From the NCBI RefSeq assembly GCF_029931775.1, contig NC_079312.1, positions 14,205,821 through 14,269,820 on the forward strand: 64,000 bases of DNA, in the 5' to 3' direction. Position 1 is the stretch's first letter. Each line of letters begins with the position of its first letter. The notes beneath the pieces were generated by a model. It was not told the DNA's origin and searched no databases. It saw only the letters and a list, made by a program, of their open reading frames with translations. This DNA comes from Euleptes europaea. Its lineage: Eukaryota; Chordata; Lepidosauria; Squamata; Sphaerodactylidae. Of the stretch, positions 42,360 through 54,343 are shown piece by piece. Position numbers and translations under genes: made by a program.

Positions 42360-42600
42360 GGTGCGCAGGAGTACAAATCTGTCAAGTCAAAGTATACATG
42401 GAACAGAAAAGGGTGTATGTGTTAAAACAGAGGTCGGTTTAAAACAAAATCCAATCCAAAAAGTAATCAGTTCTCTCAGGATGGGTGTACGACATAATCC
42501 AAATGCTGTTAGATAGGCAAACACTTAAATGAAGGAAAAAATGAGGTAAGCAAAAACAATAGAAAATTACAGAAGTACAGCTGAAGTAATTAACATATGT
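42360..42600 (+). repeat. Intron sequence shared by genes B and C
   Basis: GTCGGTTTAAAACAAAATCC followed by AATCCAAAAAGTAA also occurs near 27006-27040 before gene B exon 2, supporting duplication of the whole gene unit. Confidence 0.65.
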
Positions 42601-42609
42601 CATGGATGA

Positions 42610-42815
42610 GTGCCCTGACCTGGACAGCCCAGGCTAGCCTGAACTTCTCAGATCTCAGAAGCTAAGTAGGTGAGTACTTGGATGGGAGACCATTAAGGAA
42701 GTCCAGGGTTGCTATGCAGAGGCAAGCAATGGCAAGCCACCTCTGTTTATCTCTTGCCTTGAAAACCCTACAGGGTTGCCACAAGTTGGCTGGGTCTTGG
42801 CAGCACTTTCCACCA
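42610..42815 (+). mobile_element. 5S-derived SINE, plus orientation
   Basis: CCCTGACCTGGACAGCCCAG, TACTTGGATGGGAGACCATT, ending GGCAGCACTTTCCACC. Confidence 0.75.
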
Positions 42816-43344
42816 CCAATGAATGGGACATGCAAGATATTAGCAACTTTGTTATGATAGGAAATCCAGGTCTATGTTAAGCCCTGAGACGTACATTCTC
42901 ATGAATTTGTTAATGAATCCTGGTTCAGCAATTTCTCATTGGATTCTCCCTTTGAACTTCCCTTATAGGAGGACAATAACTTGCTATTTTTGTTTTAAAC
43001 TGGCCTCTCTTTGTAACATTTCCATCCCACCCACCCCCACCTTTGTGTTGTGCATATAGATTTATTCTCCAGTGCACCTGACTCACACAAGGTTATTCTG
43101 GGATAAATTGTATTAGTCTGCAAGGTGCCATGGTCTTTTCATTCTGTTGTGACAGACTAACAGGGTATCTTAAATGAGGCTGGGAAGGGAAGTTAAGCTT
43201 TCTTAAGTCAGGGGAGCAGCTTATACCAGGGTATGGAATTTGGTATATTGGCATCTATAGCATTAATTGCTTTTTCAGCCGGGCAAAACTTCCTCCCTGT
43301 AAATATACATTAATCTCTCTCAGGTTCCAAGACTGCAGGAGGAG

Positions 43345-46300
43345 ATGTCTGTTCATTTCCCCACATCAGACCTGAATCCTCCTGAGTCCCTGAAGATTAA
43401 GTTCCCTGTGGAAGTCAAGCAGGAGGGTGATAGAGAGGCCAGTTTGTTGGGTAAGATTTTGTGTGCCTTGGTTATTGGATTGTTGAGAAAACCTATGCTC
43501 TGGTTGAGAGCCGGTGTGGTACAGTGGTTAAGAGTGGCAGACTCTAATCTGGAGAATGAGGTTTGATTCCCCACTCCTCCAAATGCAACCTATTGGGTGA
43601 CCTTGGGCTAGTCACAGTTATCTCTGAATTCTCTCAGCCCCACCTACCTCACAAGGTGTCTGTTGGGGGGGGTAGGGAAGGTGATTGTAAGCCGCTTTGA
43701 GACTCCTTATGGTAGAGAAAAGCAGAGTATACAAACCAGCTTTTCTTCTTCTGGTTGTACAGTTATCTTCTCTTTCATAGCTCTGGTGAAGTTTAGAAAA
43801 AGCCAAGTTGTAGTGATGAAGAAAGGACTGAAGATACATTTAGAATTGTGATATCATTATTTAAATCTGTTCTGTCTCCCAATCATCATCATTCTAGCCC
43901 TGCTTTCCTTGCCCTTTTAAGTAGGTGACATGAGTGGCAACCAGGGATGGTGTTTTTTCAAGAGGTAGCTTTTCGGTAGTGATTGTCCTCCCTGGTAGAC
44001 TTTGTATGCTATCTACTTTACTGGTCTTTAGATTCCAGTCAGAAACATTGCTCTTCAGCCAGAGTTTTAGATTATTTTCTACCTACATTTTGGTATCTTG
44101 TACTGCAGCTCAACTGTAACTTTTTATGCTGCTGATTTAAGTGGTTTTTAATGCTTCAGGACAATTTTATTGTAGGATTTTATGGATCACTTTGATTGTC
44201 TTTAAACTAGTGGTGTTATTAGGTATTACTTCTTGTTGTTAACGGTCTTGGGCAAAGTTGTTTTTCAGAGATGGGATAGAAATAATTAACATGACCAGGT
44301 TGGGATATTCACATAATGCCCCATTAGCCATGACCTGGATGGCCCAGGCTAGCCCAATCACGACAGATCTCAGGGCAAGCCATACTGTACTGGGGTGGGA
44401 GACCACCAAAGGAAAGTCCAGGGTTGCTTATGCAGAGACAGACAAGAGCAAATCACTTCTGTTTATTTCTTGCCTTGCAAAGCCTACAGGGTCACTATAA
44501 GTCGGCTTTGACTTGACAGCACTTTCCACAACCAGCTTTCCGAACTTACTACCTGAAGCCGTGGAAATGGTCACTAGCCTAGCTGTTTTATAGAAAAATG
44601 TTAGCCAAGTGCAGATATGTCTGTCATTGTCAGCATATCTGAGTAGAACCTCTGTGTTCAGGAACAGTGTATCTAAAGCCAGTGAGTTGTAGTGATTAAT
44701 TGCGGTCGTTTGTAGAGGTGGACTCTAATCTGGAGAACCAGGTTTGATTCCCCACTCCTCCACATGAGCGGCGGACTCTAATTTGGCGAACCGGGTTGGT
44801 TTCCCCACTCCTTCACGTGAAGCCAGCTGGGTGACCTTGGGCTAGTCACAGCTCTCTCAGCCCCACCTACCTCACAGGGTTTCTGTTGTGGGGAGGGGAA
44901 GGGAAGGCAATTATGAACCGGGTTGATTTTTCCTTAAGTAGTAGAGAAAGTCGGCATATAAAAACCAACTCCTCTTCTTCCTCTTAAATAACAGATGTCT
45001 GTTGCAAATAGCATTGGGCTGTTTTCTTTCTTTTTCCATTTGAGGGTTTCCTGGAAGTATCTGGTTGGCTATTGTTAGGAAAAGGATACTTAATCATTGG
45101 TCTGATTCTCTGTCAAAGCAGAGTCCTATCAGTTGTATGCCTCAAATGATGATAATGCTGCATAATAAAAACAAGTGGATTTTCCCCCTTGGCATAGAAC
45201 ATGATTGATTCAAGGCAAAATTCTCCTTTTCTTCTGGCAGGTGATGAGAAAGAGACTGAGAAGAAGATTCATCAGCTGGGAGGACCAGAGCAGAGCGAAC
45301 TGAATGGGACATCATTAGGTGGAGCAAAAGGAATTACTCTAAATGGACCGGAAATTCATGAAACGTGTAGAAGTGAGCAGAAGCTAGAAAGTCATGCCAA
45401 TTTTCGTCCAGTCACCAGACAATCTCTTTTGAGAAACCAAAGCTTAAATGAGGCATCGTCCTGTGGAAAAGAAATGGGAGACCCTCAAGATGGGGAAAAG
45501 ATCAGGGAGAGCTCCACCTTTCTGAAGATAAAGCCAGCCCGTAAAAAAAAGAAGACCTTTATATGCTCAGAGTGTGGGAAAGGCTTTGTTTCAAATTCGG
45601 CTCTTTCTGACCATCAGACCACCCATACAGGTGAGAAGCCACACCAGTGTTTAGTTTGCGGGAAATGCTTTGGCTATAAAGCGCTTCTTGTGAGACATGA
45701 AGTATCCCATGCAGACGAAAAGCCGTACAAATGTTTAAAATGTGGGAAAACCTTTGGGACCAGCACCATCCTCTCAGACCACGTAAGAATCCATACAGGA
45801 GAGAAGCCCTATACTTGCAGAGAATGTGGGAGAGACTTCATTAAGAGAAGCCATCTTCTGAGGCATGAGTTGACCCATACAGGAGAGAAACTCTACCCAT
45901 GCTCAGAGTGTGACAAAAGTTTCAATTGTAGGTCTACCCTTACTATCCACAAGAGAAGTCACACAGGAGAGAAACCCTACAAATGCCCTGAATGTGGGAA
46001 AAGCTTCAGTCAGAGGTCGCATCTTAGAACCCACAAGAAAATCCACACTGGAGAGAAACCACATACATGTTCACAGTGTGGGACCAGTTTCTGTCAAAGA
46101 TACAATCTTCTTCTTCATGAGAGAACACATACAGGAGAGAAACCTTATCGGTGTTCAGAATGTGGGAAGAGATTCACTCAGAGCTCAAACCTTTTTGTCC
46201 ACGAAAGAATCCATACTGGAGAGAAACCATACAGATGCTCGATATGTGGGAAAAACTTTCGGTGGGAAGACAGTCTTAAAATACATATGAGAAACCATGC

Positions 46301-46403
46301 TGGAGACAGACCATATGCCTGTTCTCTTTGTGGCAAAACCTACAGTAAGTCATCCCACCTTACTAGGCACAAGGAAACCCATGCAAGAGAGAAACCTCAG
46401 TAG
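43345..46403 (+). CDS. C2H2 zinc-finger protein C, 10 fingers, C-terminally shortened
   Basis: Exon 2 is 43324-43450 (127 bp), between CTCTCAG and GGTAAG, with ATG at 43345 ([17 protein letters not shown]). The finger exon is 45241-46403, giving 422 aa. A linker of ~115 residues with KPARKKKK precedes 10 regular fingers. The protein ends in the linker after finger 10 ([10 protein letters not shown] then TAG), where A and B read EKPHECPDC, so a whole C-terminal finger block is lost. Fingers 1-6 match gene B closely; fingers 7-8 differ from both A and B; fingers 9-10 resemble A ([18 protein letters not shown]). A possible poly(A) signal lies at 48200. The intron carries CORE-SINE and 5S-SINE copies but lacks the gene B insertion. 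Probable nuclear DNA-binding protein. Confidence 0.84.
43507..43752 (+). mobile_element. CORE-SINE in the gene C intron
   Basis: GAGCCGGTGTGGTACAGTGG, TGACCTTGGGCTAGTCACAG, ATACAAACCAGCTTTTCTTC. Starts 57 bp after the exon 2 donor. Confidence 0.75.
44330..44530 (+). mobile_element. 5S-derived SINE in the gene C intron
   Basis: CATGACCTGGATGGCCCAGG to TTGACTTGACAGCACTTTCC. Confidence 0.7.
44678..44996 (+). mobile_element. Full-length CORE-SINE
   Basis: AAGCCAGTGAGTTGTAGTGA, a doubled head segment, CCTTGGGCTAGTCACAGCTC and tail ATAAAAACCAACTCCTCTTC. Confidence 0.8.
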
Positions 46404-46850
46404 TGCCCAGACTTGAAAAAATTCACCCAGAAACACCAGTAGGTCCTATAGAGAAGAATCCATCGAGGAAAGACAATCCTGCAACGTGCAGAATGTGTAA
46501 CAATATTTCATATGGAAAGCAGCCTTTAAAAGCATGAGAAAAACCAACATGGTGGAGAAAGCCATGAGTTCTTAGAATGCACAAAATGCTTTTAGTTTTT
46601 AAGAGTGCACTTATGGAATGTAAAAGACTGCACATGCAGAGAACACAAATATAAACTATTGAGACAAGTTTTCACTGAAACTCTGTGCTGTTAATCTGTC
46701 AGAGGACATGCACAGGAAAGAAATGATGTGAACGATCAGGTTGTAGGAAAAGCCTCAGGTATAGTTCAATCCATAATGCAAACATGGGCCTGTACACAGG
46801 AGGGAGAAACCAAGGGAGAATTCTGAGAAGGGGTGTGGAGGAAAAGCTCA
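46404..46850 (+). pseudogene. Decayed finger array after gene C
   Basis: After the stop the sequence reads CPDLKKFTQ and other finger scraps (linker-like GAGAGAAGAATCCATCG; AGAATGC/TGTAAC cysteine-like pairs) for about 450 bp with many stops and indels. It aligns in order with fingers 11 onward of genes A and B. Decay is much heavier than after gene B. Confidence 0.6.
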
Positions 46851-47124
46851 CCACTACCTTTATAATAAGGGCTATAGCTCTGTCAGTAGCACCTGGGCAG
46901 GGGAGGCTGAAGCATTGTCCTGAACCTAGGGACTGAGTTCAAATTCCACAATCTCATAGTTAGATCCTACCTCTGTTAAGTTCTTTAAATCAGCTTCAGT
47001 ATGTCCCTGGGAGGTTGAAATGTCCCCCCTGTGATTTTTAATGTCAGATTTGAGTCCATTTATGCTTTTGCATAGGGGCTGTTGTGTTTCTCCAATCCAG
47101 AGGGGGGCATTGTTGTTGTTATTA

Positions 47125-47360
47125 TTTATTTAATTTATTTATACCCTGCCTTTCTCCCCAATGGTAACCCAAAGTGGCTTACATCATTATCATCTCCTCC
47201 ACTTTATCCTTTCAACAGCCCTGTGAAATAGGCTAGGCTGCGAGAGTGTGACATATCTAAGGTCATCCAGGGGGCTTTCATGGCGTGAAGTGGGGATTTG
47301 AACCTGTGGCTCTCAAATACTAGTCTGACACTCTTAACCACTACACCACATTGGCTCTCT
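47125..47360 (-). mobile_element. CORE-SINE, diverged
   Basis: TTATTTATACCCTGCCTTTC, CCTGTGAAATAGGCTAGGCT, CTTAACCACTACACCACATT. Confidence 0.7.
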
Positions 47361-47427
47361 TGTTGACATGATGACATGTATTACATGAGAGGACGAGTAA
47401 ATGGATGATCCCAAGATGGTGGTCAAG

Positions 47428-47615
47428 TAGCCAACTGACTTATGGCGACCCTTTAGGGTTTTTAAGGCAAGAGACGGGCAGAGGTAGTTTGCCATTGCCT
47501 GCCTCTGCATCGCAACCCTGGACTTCCTTGGTGGCTTCCCATCCAAACGCTAACCAGGGGTGACCCTGCTTAACTTGTGATATCTAACGAAATCAGGCAA
47601 GCCTGGGCTATCCAA
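47428..47615 (-). mobile_element. 5S-derived SINE
   Basis: ACTGACTTATGGCGACCCTT, CCATCCAAACGCTAACCAGG, CAAGCCTGGGCTATCC. Confidence 0.7.
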
Positions 47616-47814
47616 GAAAATATGTCTGATGATATTAGGTCTTTAATATACCTAAGTGTATGTGGGGGCAGAGTTGGCATCTGGGTGTGCTAACTTTAAA
47701 TGGCTGCTCAATCCATAGCTTTTTCAGACAGGGTTCCCGCATAGGAGAACAGCCTTCCTGAAAATATCAGGACGTTCCCCATATTGTTTGTAATTTTGAA
47801 AGTATACAAAGAGG

Positions 47815-48050
47815 AGCTATTTAGAAGGTTGGTTTTTATATGCTGAGTTTATTTTGTAAGGAGAATCAAACTGGCTTACAATCACCTTCCACAACAGGCC
47901 CCTTGTGGGGTAGGTGAGGCTGAAAGAGTTCGGAGACAACTGTGACTGTCCCAAGGTCACCCAGCAGGCTTCATGTGGAGGAGTGGGGAATCACACCCGG
48001 TTCTCCAGATTAGAATCCACTGCTCCTAGCCAGTACGCCATGCTGGCTTT
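47815..48050 (-). mobile_element. CORE-SINE
   Basis: GGTTTTTATATGCTGAGTTT, GTAGGTGAGGCTGAAAGAG, tRNA-like head near 48035. Confidence 0.7.
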
Positions 48051-48404
48051 AGTCGTTATTTCCCCCCCTGAAATGTCATATTTTTCTGCTCAGGGTTATT
48101 ATGATTGATCTGTGTTTGTTTTTGTTATGATTTTTATCGATATTGTAATCCACCTCAAGTTGCTGCTTGGAGGAAGTAGGATTTAAAATGTTGCGAGAAA
48201 ATAAACAATTCTTTTCTCTTCACCTCTCTCCATAAGATTGGCATCCTCCAACCACATCCCATTGACTCTTAAGAGTATGCTGTGTTATTACTGTGAATGG
48301 CTTCAGGCCTAAAACAAAGCCTGTGTGTGTGGAGAGACTTTGCTCTCATTCACAGCCAATAAAGAATTTGCCGATTGTTCTATGATCTCCTAATAGCTCA
48401 TTCA

Positions 48405-49012
48405 AGAAGAAGAGTTGGTCTTTATATGCTGACTCTCTCCACCACTTAAGGAAAATTCAAACTGGCTTACAATCACCTTCTCTTTCCCTCCCCACAACAG
48501 GCACCCTGTGAGGTAGGTAGGGCTGAGAGAGTGTGACTTGCCCAAGGTCACCCAGGAGTGCGGAAACAAATCCATAAGAACATAAGAAAGGCCCTGCTGG
48601 ATCAGACCAAGGCCCATCAAGTCCAGCAGTCTGTTCACACAGTGGCCAACCAGGTGCCTCTAGGAAGCCACAAACAAGACGAGTGCAGCAGCACCATCCT
48701 GCCTGTGTTCCACCGCACCCAAAATAACAGGCATGCGCCTCTGATACTCGAGAGAATAGGTATGCAGCATGTCTAGTATCCATTCTAACAGCCATGAATA
48801 CCCCTCTCCTCCATGAATATGTCCACTCCCCTCTTAAAGCCCTCCAAGCTGGCAGCCATCACCACATCCTGGGGCAGGGAGTTCCACAATTTAACTATGC
48901 GAACTATCCAGTTCGCCAGATTAGCGCCTGCCACTCATGTGGAGGAGTGGGGAATCAAACTCAGTTCTCCAGGTCAGGGTCCACCGCTCTTAACCACTAC
49001 ACCATGCTGGTG
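48405..49012 (-). mobile_element. CORE-SINE split by a CR1-like fragment
   Basis: The SINE tail and CORE (48405-48573) and head (from ~48906) flank an inverted CR1-like 3' end, 48574-48905 (CATAAGAAAGGCCCTGCTGG, CCATCACCACATCCTGGGGC). Confidence 0.75.
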
Positions 49013-49445
49013 TGTACATGTGGCCTTGAGAAAGTGCTGTCCCCTCTGGTCGAGAAGGCCGTTGTGTGTGAGCCTTTTACAGAACTCAGCATCATATGTG
49101 AAGCTGGGGGTGGTGGTCTTGGTTCAGTTCACAGCCATCACTTCTTCCTGCCAAAAAGGCCCCCACAGACTGCTTTTAACCTCTGTAGAACAAAAAACAA
49201 AACAGGTTAGTATAATACAGTGTTGGTCCCTGCCCTTGGTACCTTCTGGAGCAGTTGGCAGGGGTGTGGGAACAGGACACAAGCCTGTACTGCCGTCCTG
49301 ATTAACAGCTCCCCTCTGGTGCTTTTTCAGGGGAGATTATGTGATGGTGGTTCCTCATACCATCAGCAGAGATGGAGAGTGGCAGAAGGTTAGGCACCCG
49401 GTGTGGAAGTCAGTATCCAATATGAAGGAGCAACTGTCACTTGGA

Positions 49446-49612
49446 GGGGCCGTGGCTCAGTGGTAGAGCATCTGCTGGGCATTCAGAAGGTCCCAGGTTC
49501 AATCCCTGGCACCTCCAGTTAAAGGGACCAGGCAAGCAGGTGATGTGAAAGACCTCTGTCTGAGACCCTGGAGAACCACTGCCGGTCTGAGTAGACAATA
49601 CTGACTTTAATG
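49446..49612 (+). mobile_element. tRNA-derived SINE
   Basis: GGGCCGTGGCTCAGTGGTAG with intact A- and B-box-like text, GACAATACTGACTTTAATGG at the end. Confidence 0.75.
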
Positions 49613-49619
49613 GGTGGAA

Positions 49620-51345
49620 AAAAAGAGAACCGCCAAATCCCAGTTTTAGGCAGAGGAGAGATCAGGCTGTTGCATTCGGTTTGGACAATCAAACTTGATC
49701 TGAATTAGCCGTCACCAGGAGAGAAACAGGGAACACAGTCTGTTGTGAAAGTCGGACAGCCCAGCGAAAACAGAAATCGTTTGTCTGCAGAGTGAGGGCC
49801 TGAGGAGGGGTGGTGAGGGACTTCAATGCCATAGAGTCCAATCGCCAAAGCGTTCATTTTTCTCCAGTTGATCTGATCTCTGTCGGCTGGAGATCAGTTG
49901 TAACAGGAGATCTCCAGCTAGTACCTGGAGGTTGGCAACCCTACTTGGAATGGCTGCGTGTTGAAATATTGTTCCTTAACAGGAGATTTAACCAACAGTT
50001 ATATACAACACGCTCTTACTTAATAGTTTTCTACATGGCCACTTGGGTGGAAACATTTGCATATAGCGAGAATGACAAAAATAGGATTTTGGATGAAGTA
50101 CCCCCCCCCCCTTAGGGGAAATGATACACCTTCCGGGGCAGGTTTTGATAAGCTGTTCACTCTTGCAAAACGTGAGATTAGAAATGAACTGCATGCTTCT
50201 ACCTTGAAAGAATAGGTAAAGGAAAATATGATCCCCCGTGGTTTAAGAATGAATAAGGCTCCAGCCCTCTTTAGGGACAACAATGATTTCAAGAAAAAAA
50301 TGGGTCACTATATTAAATAAATGCTCACTGGATCTGATGATCCTTATAGTAGAACAGGCAAATGAGGAGATAAAAACGTTGAAAGAGGGCATAAAAAAAC
50401 AGATAGAGGAAATTAAAGGGGACCAGTCAACCTCCGTAATAGATGAGAAATTTAAACAATTTGAGGAGGAATTAAAGACATATAAGGAGACCATAAGAGC
50501 AGCAAAATTAATAAATTAACGAGACACCAATGCTTATAAGAACAACCAGGTTTATCCTTGGCTAAGTAATGTTAGAACGGAAAATACACCCAATGCTGGC
50601 AGACGCTGGCATCAACGGAGGGTGGAACAATCCTCTAGATCAGAAAGCGATCGGTCAACCACGAGCAGCTGACCACGGAAGAAGAAACGCTGCAATATGG
50701 CATTGAGGACTATAGTGATTGCATGAATTGTTTTGTGTGGAACAATTGTGTGAGATCTTGGTGGACAGTACATCAACTCTGCCTTGTGACTAATATGCAA
50801 TAGCTTGTGTTTAGACAGAAGCCCTTTGGGTAATTGAATCAGTAGACTGTGTTTCACAATGGTTATATTATAAGCTGGTATTATTTGTAATGAGAGCATA
50901 AGAAATATATAAAAATAACAAAAGAGTTATAAGCGGCTGCGTGTTGAAATATTGTTCCTTAACAGGAGATTTAACCAACAGTACCTGGAGGTTGGCAACC
51001 CTACGTGGAATGGTGCTGTGGTGGGGGTGCTCCTGCCTTGACCCCAAGCTGTTTTCTTGCTCAGAAACAGTACTGGGGAGGGGGGGGAGAATACTTTCCC
51101 CATTTTTGCTGATCCACATGGAGCATTCTGTGCACAGGGTTCCCCAGCCCAAAATCATAAAGAGGCAATGTGTGGATTTTCTCCTAAGAACATGCATAGA
51201 GGAAGAGTTGGTTTTTATATACCGACTTTCTCTACCACTTAAGGAAGAATCAAACTGGTTTACAATCACCTTCCCTTCCCCGTAACAGATACCCTGTGAG
51301 GTAGGTGGGGCTGAGAGAGTGACTAGCTAGCCATTCAGCCTAACC
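49620..51345 (+). repeat. Duplicated segment (pair with 58563-59398)
   Basis: Same order of text in both: GAGATCAGGCTGTTGCATTC, TAGCCGTCACCAGGAGAGAA, a partial GGGTTGCCA element, TTTGCTGATCCACATGGAGC and a CORE-SINE. The left copy carries an extra ~1-kb insert. Confidence 0.75.
49954..50980 (+). mobile_element. ~1-kb retroelement-like insert with 47-bp direct end repeats
   Basis: GGCTGCGTGTTGAAATATTG onward (47 bp) occurs at 49952-49998 and 50935-50981. Outside, a 33-bp stretch (GTACCTGGAGGTTGGCAACC onward) is duplicated at 49921-49953 and 50981-51013, a long target duplication. A short plus-strand frame (50283-50519) encodes a coiled-coil (EEIKTLKEGIKKQIEEIKG). Direct terminal repeats with a long target duplication suggest a Penelope-like element; the family is tentative and it looks like a remnant. 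Confidence 0.6.
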
Positions 51346-52135
51346 TACCTCACTGGGTTGTAGTGAGGATTACATGGTGGAGAGGACAGTATAAACCACT
51401 TTGGGTCACCATTGGGGACTCTGACCATCTGTGGCATACAGGATTCAACAGAAAATGAAGCTAGGAGACTCAAAATTGGCCAACTATGTCAGGACGTTTG
51501 TGGGAGTTTCTGTGCCAAACAGGAAGGGAATCGTAACATTCTTGACCTTGTAAGCGTCAGAAAACTCCACCCCTACTTTTTGCATTAGAAGTGATGATGT
51601 CACTTCCAGCTCTGTGCCAGAAGTGATGGGCCCCAGCATACCTTTCCTTGACCCCCAAATCCTCCTAGCAAGCTGCCAGCAGCAGCAGCTGTGTTTGTAG
51701 GGGCCTCTACCCATGTTGTGTTAGTTTGTTGCATTAAGTTACTGCATCCATGCAGCCACCTTCTTTTAGTCACGATTGGGTCAGTCATTTCATTCAGTAT
51801 TCATTCTGTTCCCTTTGTACATTGAGTATAGTGTGATGTTTCATGTATACCTTCTGTGTTGTGATTCCATGAACTGGTCCAATCCACTTCAGATACACTA
51901 TTGAATCTGTGCATGGCAAAGTGTGACCCAGGGGGATGAAAAACGACCTCGAATGGCATCTTATTGATAGAAAACCTAGTCAGGATGAGAGACCACAAGA
52001 CCAGGCCTTCAACGGGATCCTAAGCACGCCTGCTCAGAAGGACAACTCTTTGAATTTAGTGAGGAACACTCTCTAGAAAGCGGTGGTTATGACTGGAACC
52101 CTGGTCCCCAGTCCCTTGTTCAGTAATTCCTAAAG

Positions 52136-52185
52136 CAGGGGTGGGCAACCTTTTTCTTGCCAAGGGCCATTTGCGTATTTGGTTC
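52136..52185 (+). mobile_element. hAT end fragment
   Basis: CAGGGGTGGGCAACCTTTTT and GCCAAGGGCCATTTGCG, the same left end as the element at 52406. Confidence 0.65.
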
Positions 52186-53284
52186 CTTAATGAGGGAAAC
52201 TTCAGCAAAGACCTGATATCTCCACAGGTCCCTAATTCACACGCCTGGAAAACTAAGCCCTCTCCCCCCCTCACAACTTCCAGCCTGTAACTCACAACCC
52301 TCAAAACCCAGCTGACAAGATGCCTCATTAGTGGTGACCTGGATTCATTAGACATTACTGTATTCAGGGTAAAAGGGCCAAGATCCTTACCCAGAGAGGC
52401 TGCGGCAGGGGTGGGGAACCTTTTTCTTGCCAAGGGCCATTTGCGTATTTATAACATCATTCGGGGGCCATACCAGGCGTAGCCCTCCCGGCGGAGGGGG
52501 GGTAGAAGCTAGGGTTGCCAGGTCTCCAGCCACCACCTGGAGATTGGCGGCACGAGGGCTCAAATATACAACCACACTGGAATTTCAACAAAAATCATAT
52601 ATCCTGAAAAGCATTACCTCATGCATAAACAGGAAAACAAATGCAATACAATCAAGCACAGCACTAACAGTAACAATAGTGAACAAACAACCAAAAAATA
52701 TCGAACGGGGCAAAAAGCTCCCGTCTCAATTACAAAATCAAAATAGGGCGGGAAAATCCCGTTATCAAGGTCCAAAGTCTCAAGTCCCAAAGGTCCGTAG
52801 TGACCAATAATAAATCCAATAACAAAACGAAGGAGAACAAAGGAGAACGTGTGGCTAGTCGTTGGTGCACGTTTCAAAGGCTTTCTTCAGTTCCAAAAGA
52901 AGTGTGTGGCAACTACAGCTTTTAATCCATTTGATAATAAGCCCGTTGTCCAATAGACCGTCAGCTGTGAAATAAAAAATTAAGTGGTAGAATCACAATT
53001 ACATACATAAGTTAATCATGTGGGCCATACAAAATGTTCAGCTTACCTAAGAGCGTTTTGATATTCAATAGCACATTGTCTTAGAATCAGCGGTAAAGGT
53101 AAGCAGGAAGTGAGGTTTAAATAGTGTTGAATCAGTATGAAGCAATTTTTAAAGAGACAAAGTACTGAGAGAAAAGAACAGGAAGAGTAACATCATAAAC
53201 AGGACTGCTATCTCAAACGAAGCTTGACAGATCGAACTCATTGTTTAAACCCTTAGGAATAAGAGTTTGAAAAGCATAGATTAG

Positions 53285-53335
53285 GCGGGAAAGAAGGAAA
53301 GAAGGAAAGGAAGGAAAGGAAGGAAGGAAAGGGAG
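53285..53335. repeat. GGAA/GAAA purine repeat
   Basis: Runs of GGAAAGAAGGAAAGGAAGG inside the hAT. Confidence 0.85.
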
Positions 53336-53464
53336 GCTTCCCCTCCCCAACACACACACACCCCTCATGGGGATCTCGCTCTCTCCCCCCCGGGCCACCC
53401 AGCAGCCCAGGATCACACACACACACACACCCACGTGACAGGGGGAAGCAAGAGCGGGGGGCGA

Positions 53465-53775
53465 GAAGAATGGAGCACGGGGGGGTTGGGCAGGGACCCT
53501 CTGGCGGCGCGCGGCAAGCGCGGGGCCCGGGAAGAACAAAGCACGGGGTGGGTGGGTGGGCAGGGACCCTCTGGCAGCGCGCGGCAAGCGTGGGGCCCGA
53601 GAAGAACAAAGCACGGGGGGGTTGGGCAGGGACCCTCTGGCGGCGCGCGGCAAGCGTGGGGCCCGGGAAGAACAAAGCACGGGGGGGTTGGGCAGGGACC
53701 CTCTGGCGGCGCGTGGCAAGCGCGGGGCTCGGGAAGAACGGAGCACGGGGGGAGTTGGGCGGGGCCCAGGAAGAA
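53465..53775. repeat. GC-rich minisatellite, 66-70-bp unit
   Basis: CAGGGACCCTCTGGC recurs at 53491, 53561, 53627 and 53693 (spacing 70, 66, 66). It leaves long frames on both strands, which are a by-product of composition. Confidence 0.85.
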
Positions 53776-54052
53776 TGGGGGAGGAGGAGGCAGGAGCTTT
53801 GGCCGCCCTAGCAGCTTCAGGCCGGGGTATGGGGTTCCACTCACCTGGAAAAAGCTGGCAGCGAAGGGGAGGGGTGCTGAGAGAGCCAGCCAGGTGCACG
53901 TGTTCTCTCTCACGAGGAACCGAAAGCAAGGAAAAGGAAGCCGGGAGACTTAGGGGAAACGCCCCTACAATCATCCAATCCACCTTCAGTTTTTTGTGCA
54001 TGCTCTCCCGCTTCCCAGTAAAGCCTGAAATGCCGAGAGGAGGGCCTGGCTA

Positions 54053-54343
<291 letters not shown>

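Noticed and set aside
49810-50115. 101-codon frame crossing a partial repeat into the ~1-kb insert
   Set aside because: Crosses an insertion border, so it cannot be an old gene.
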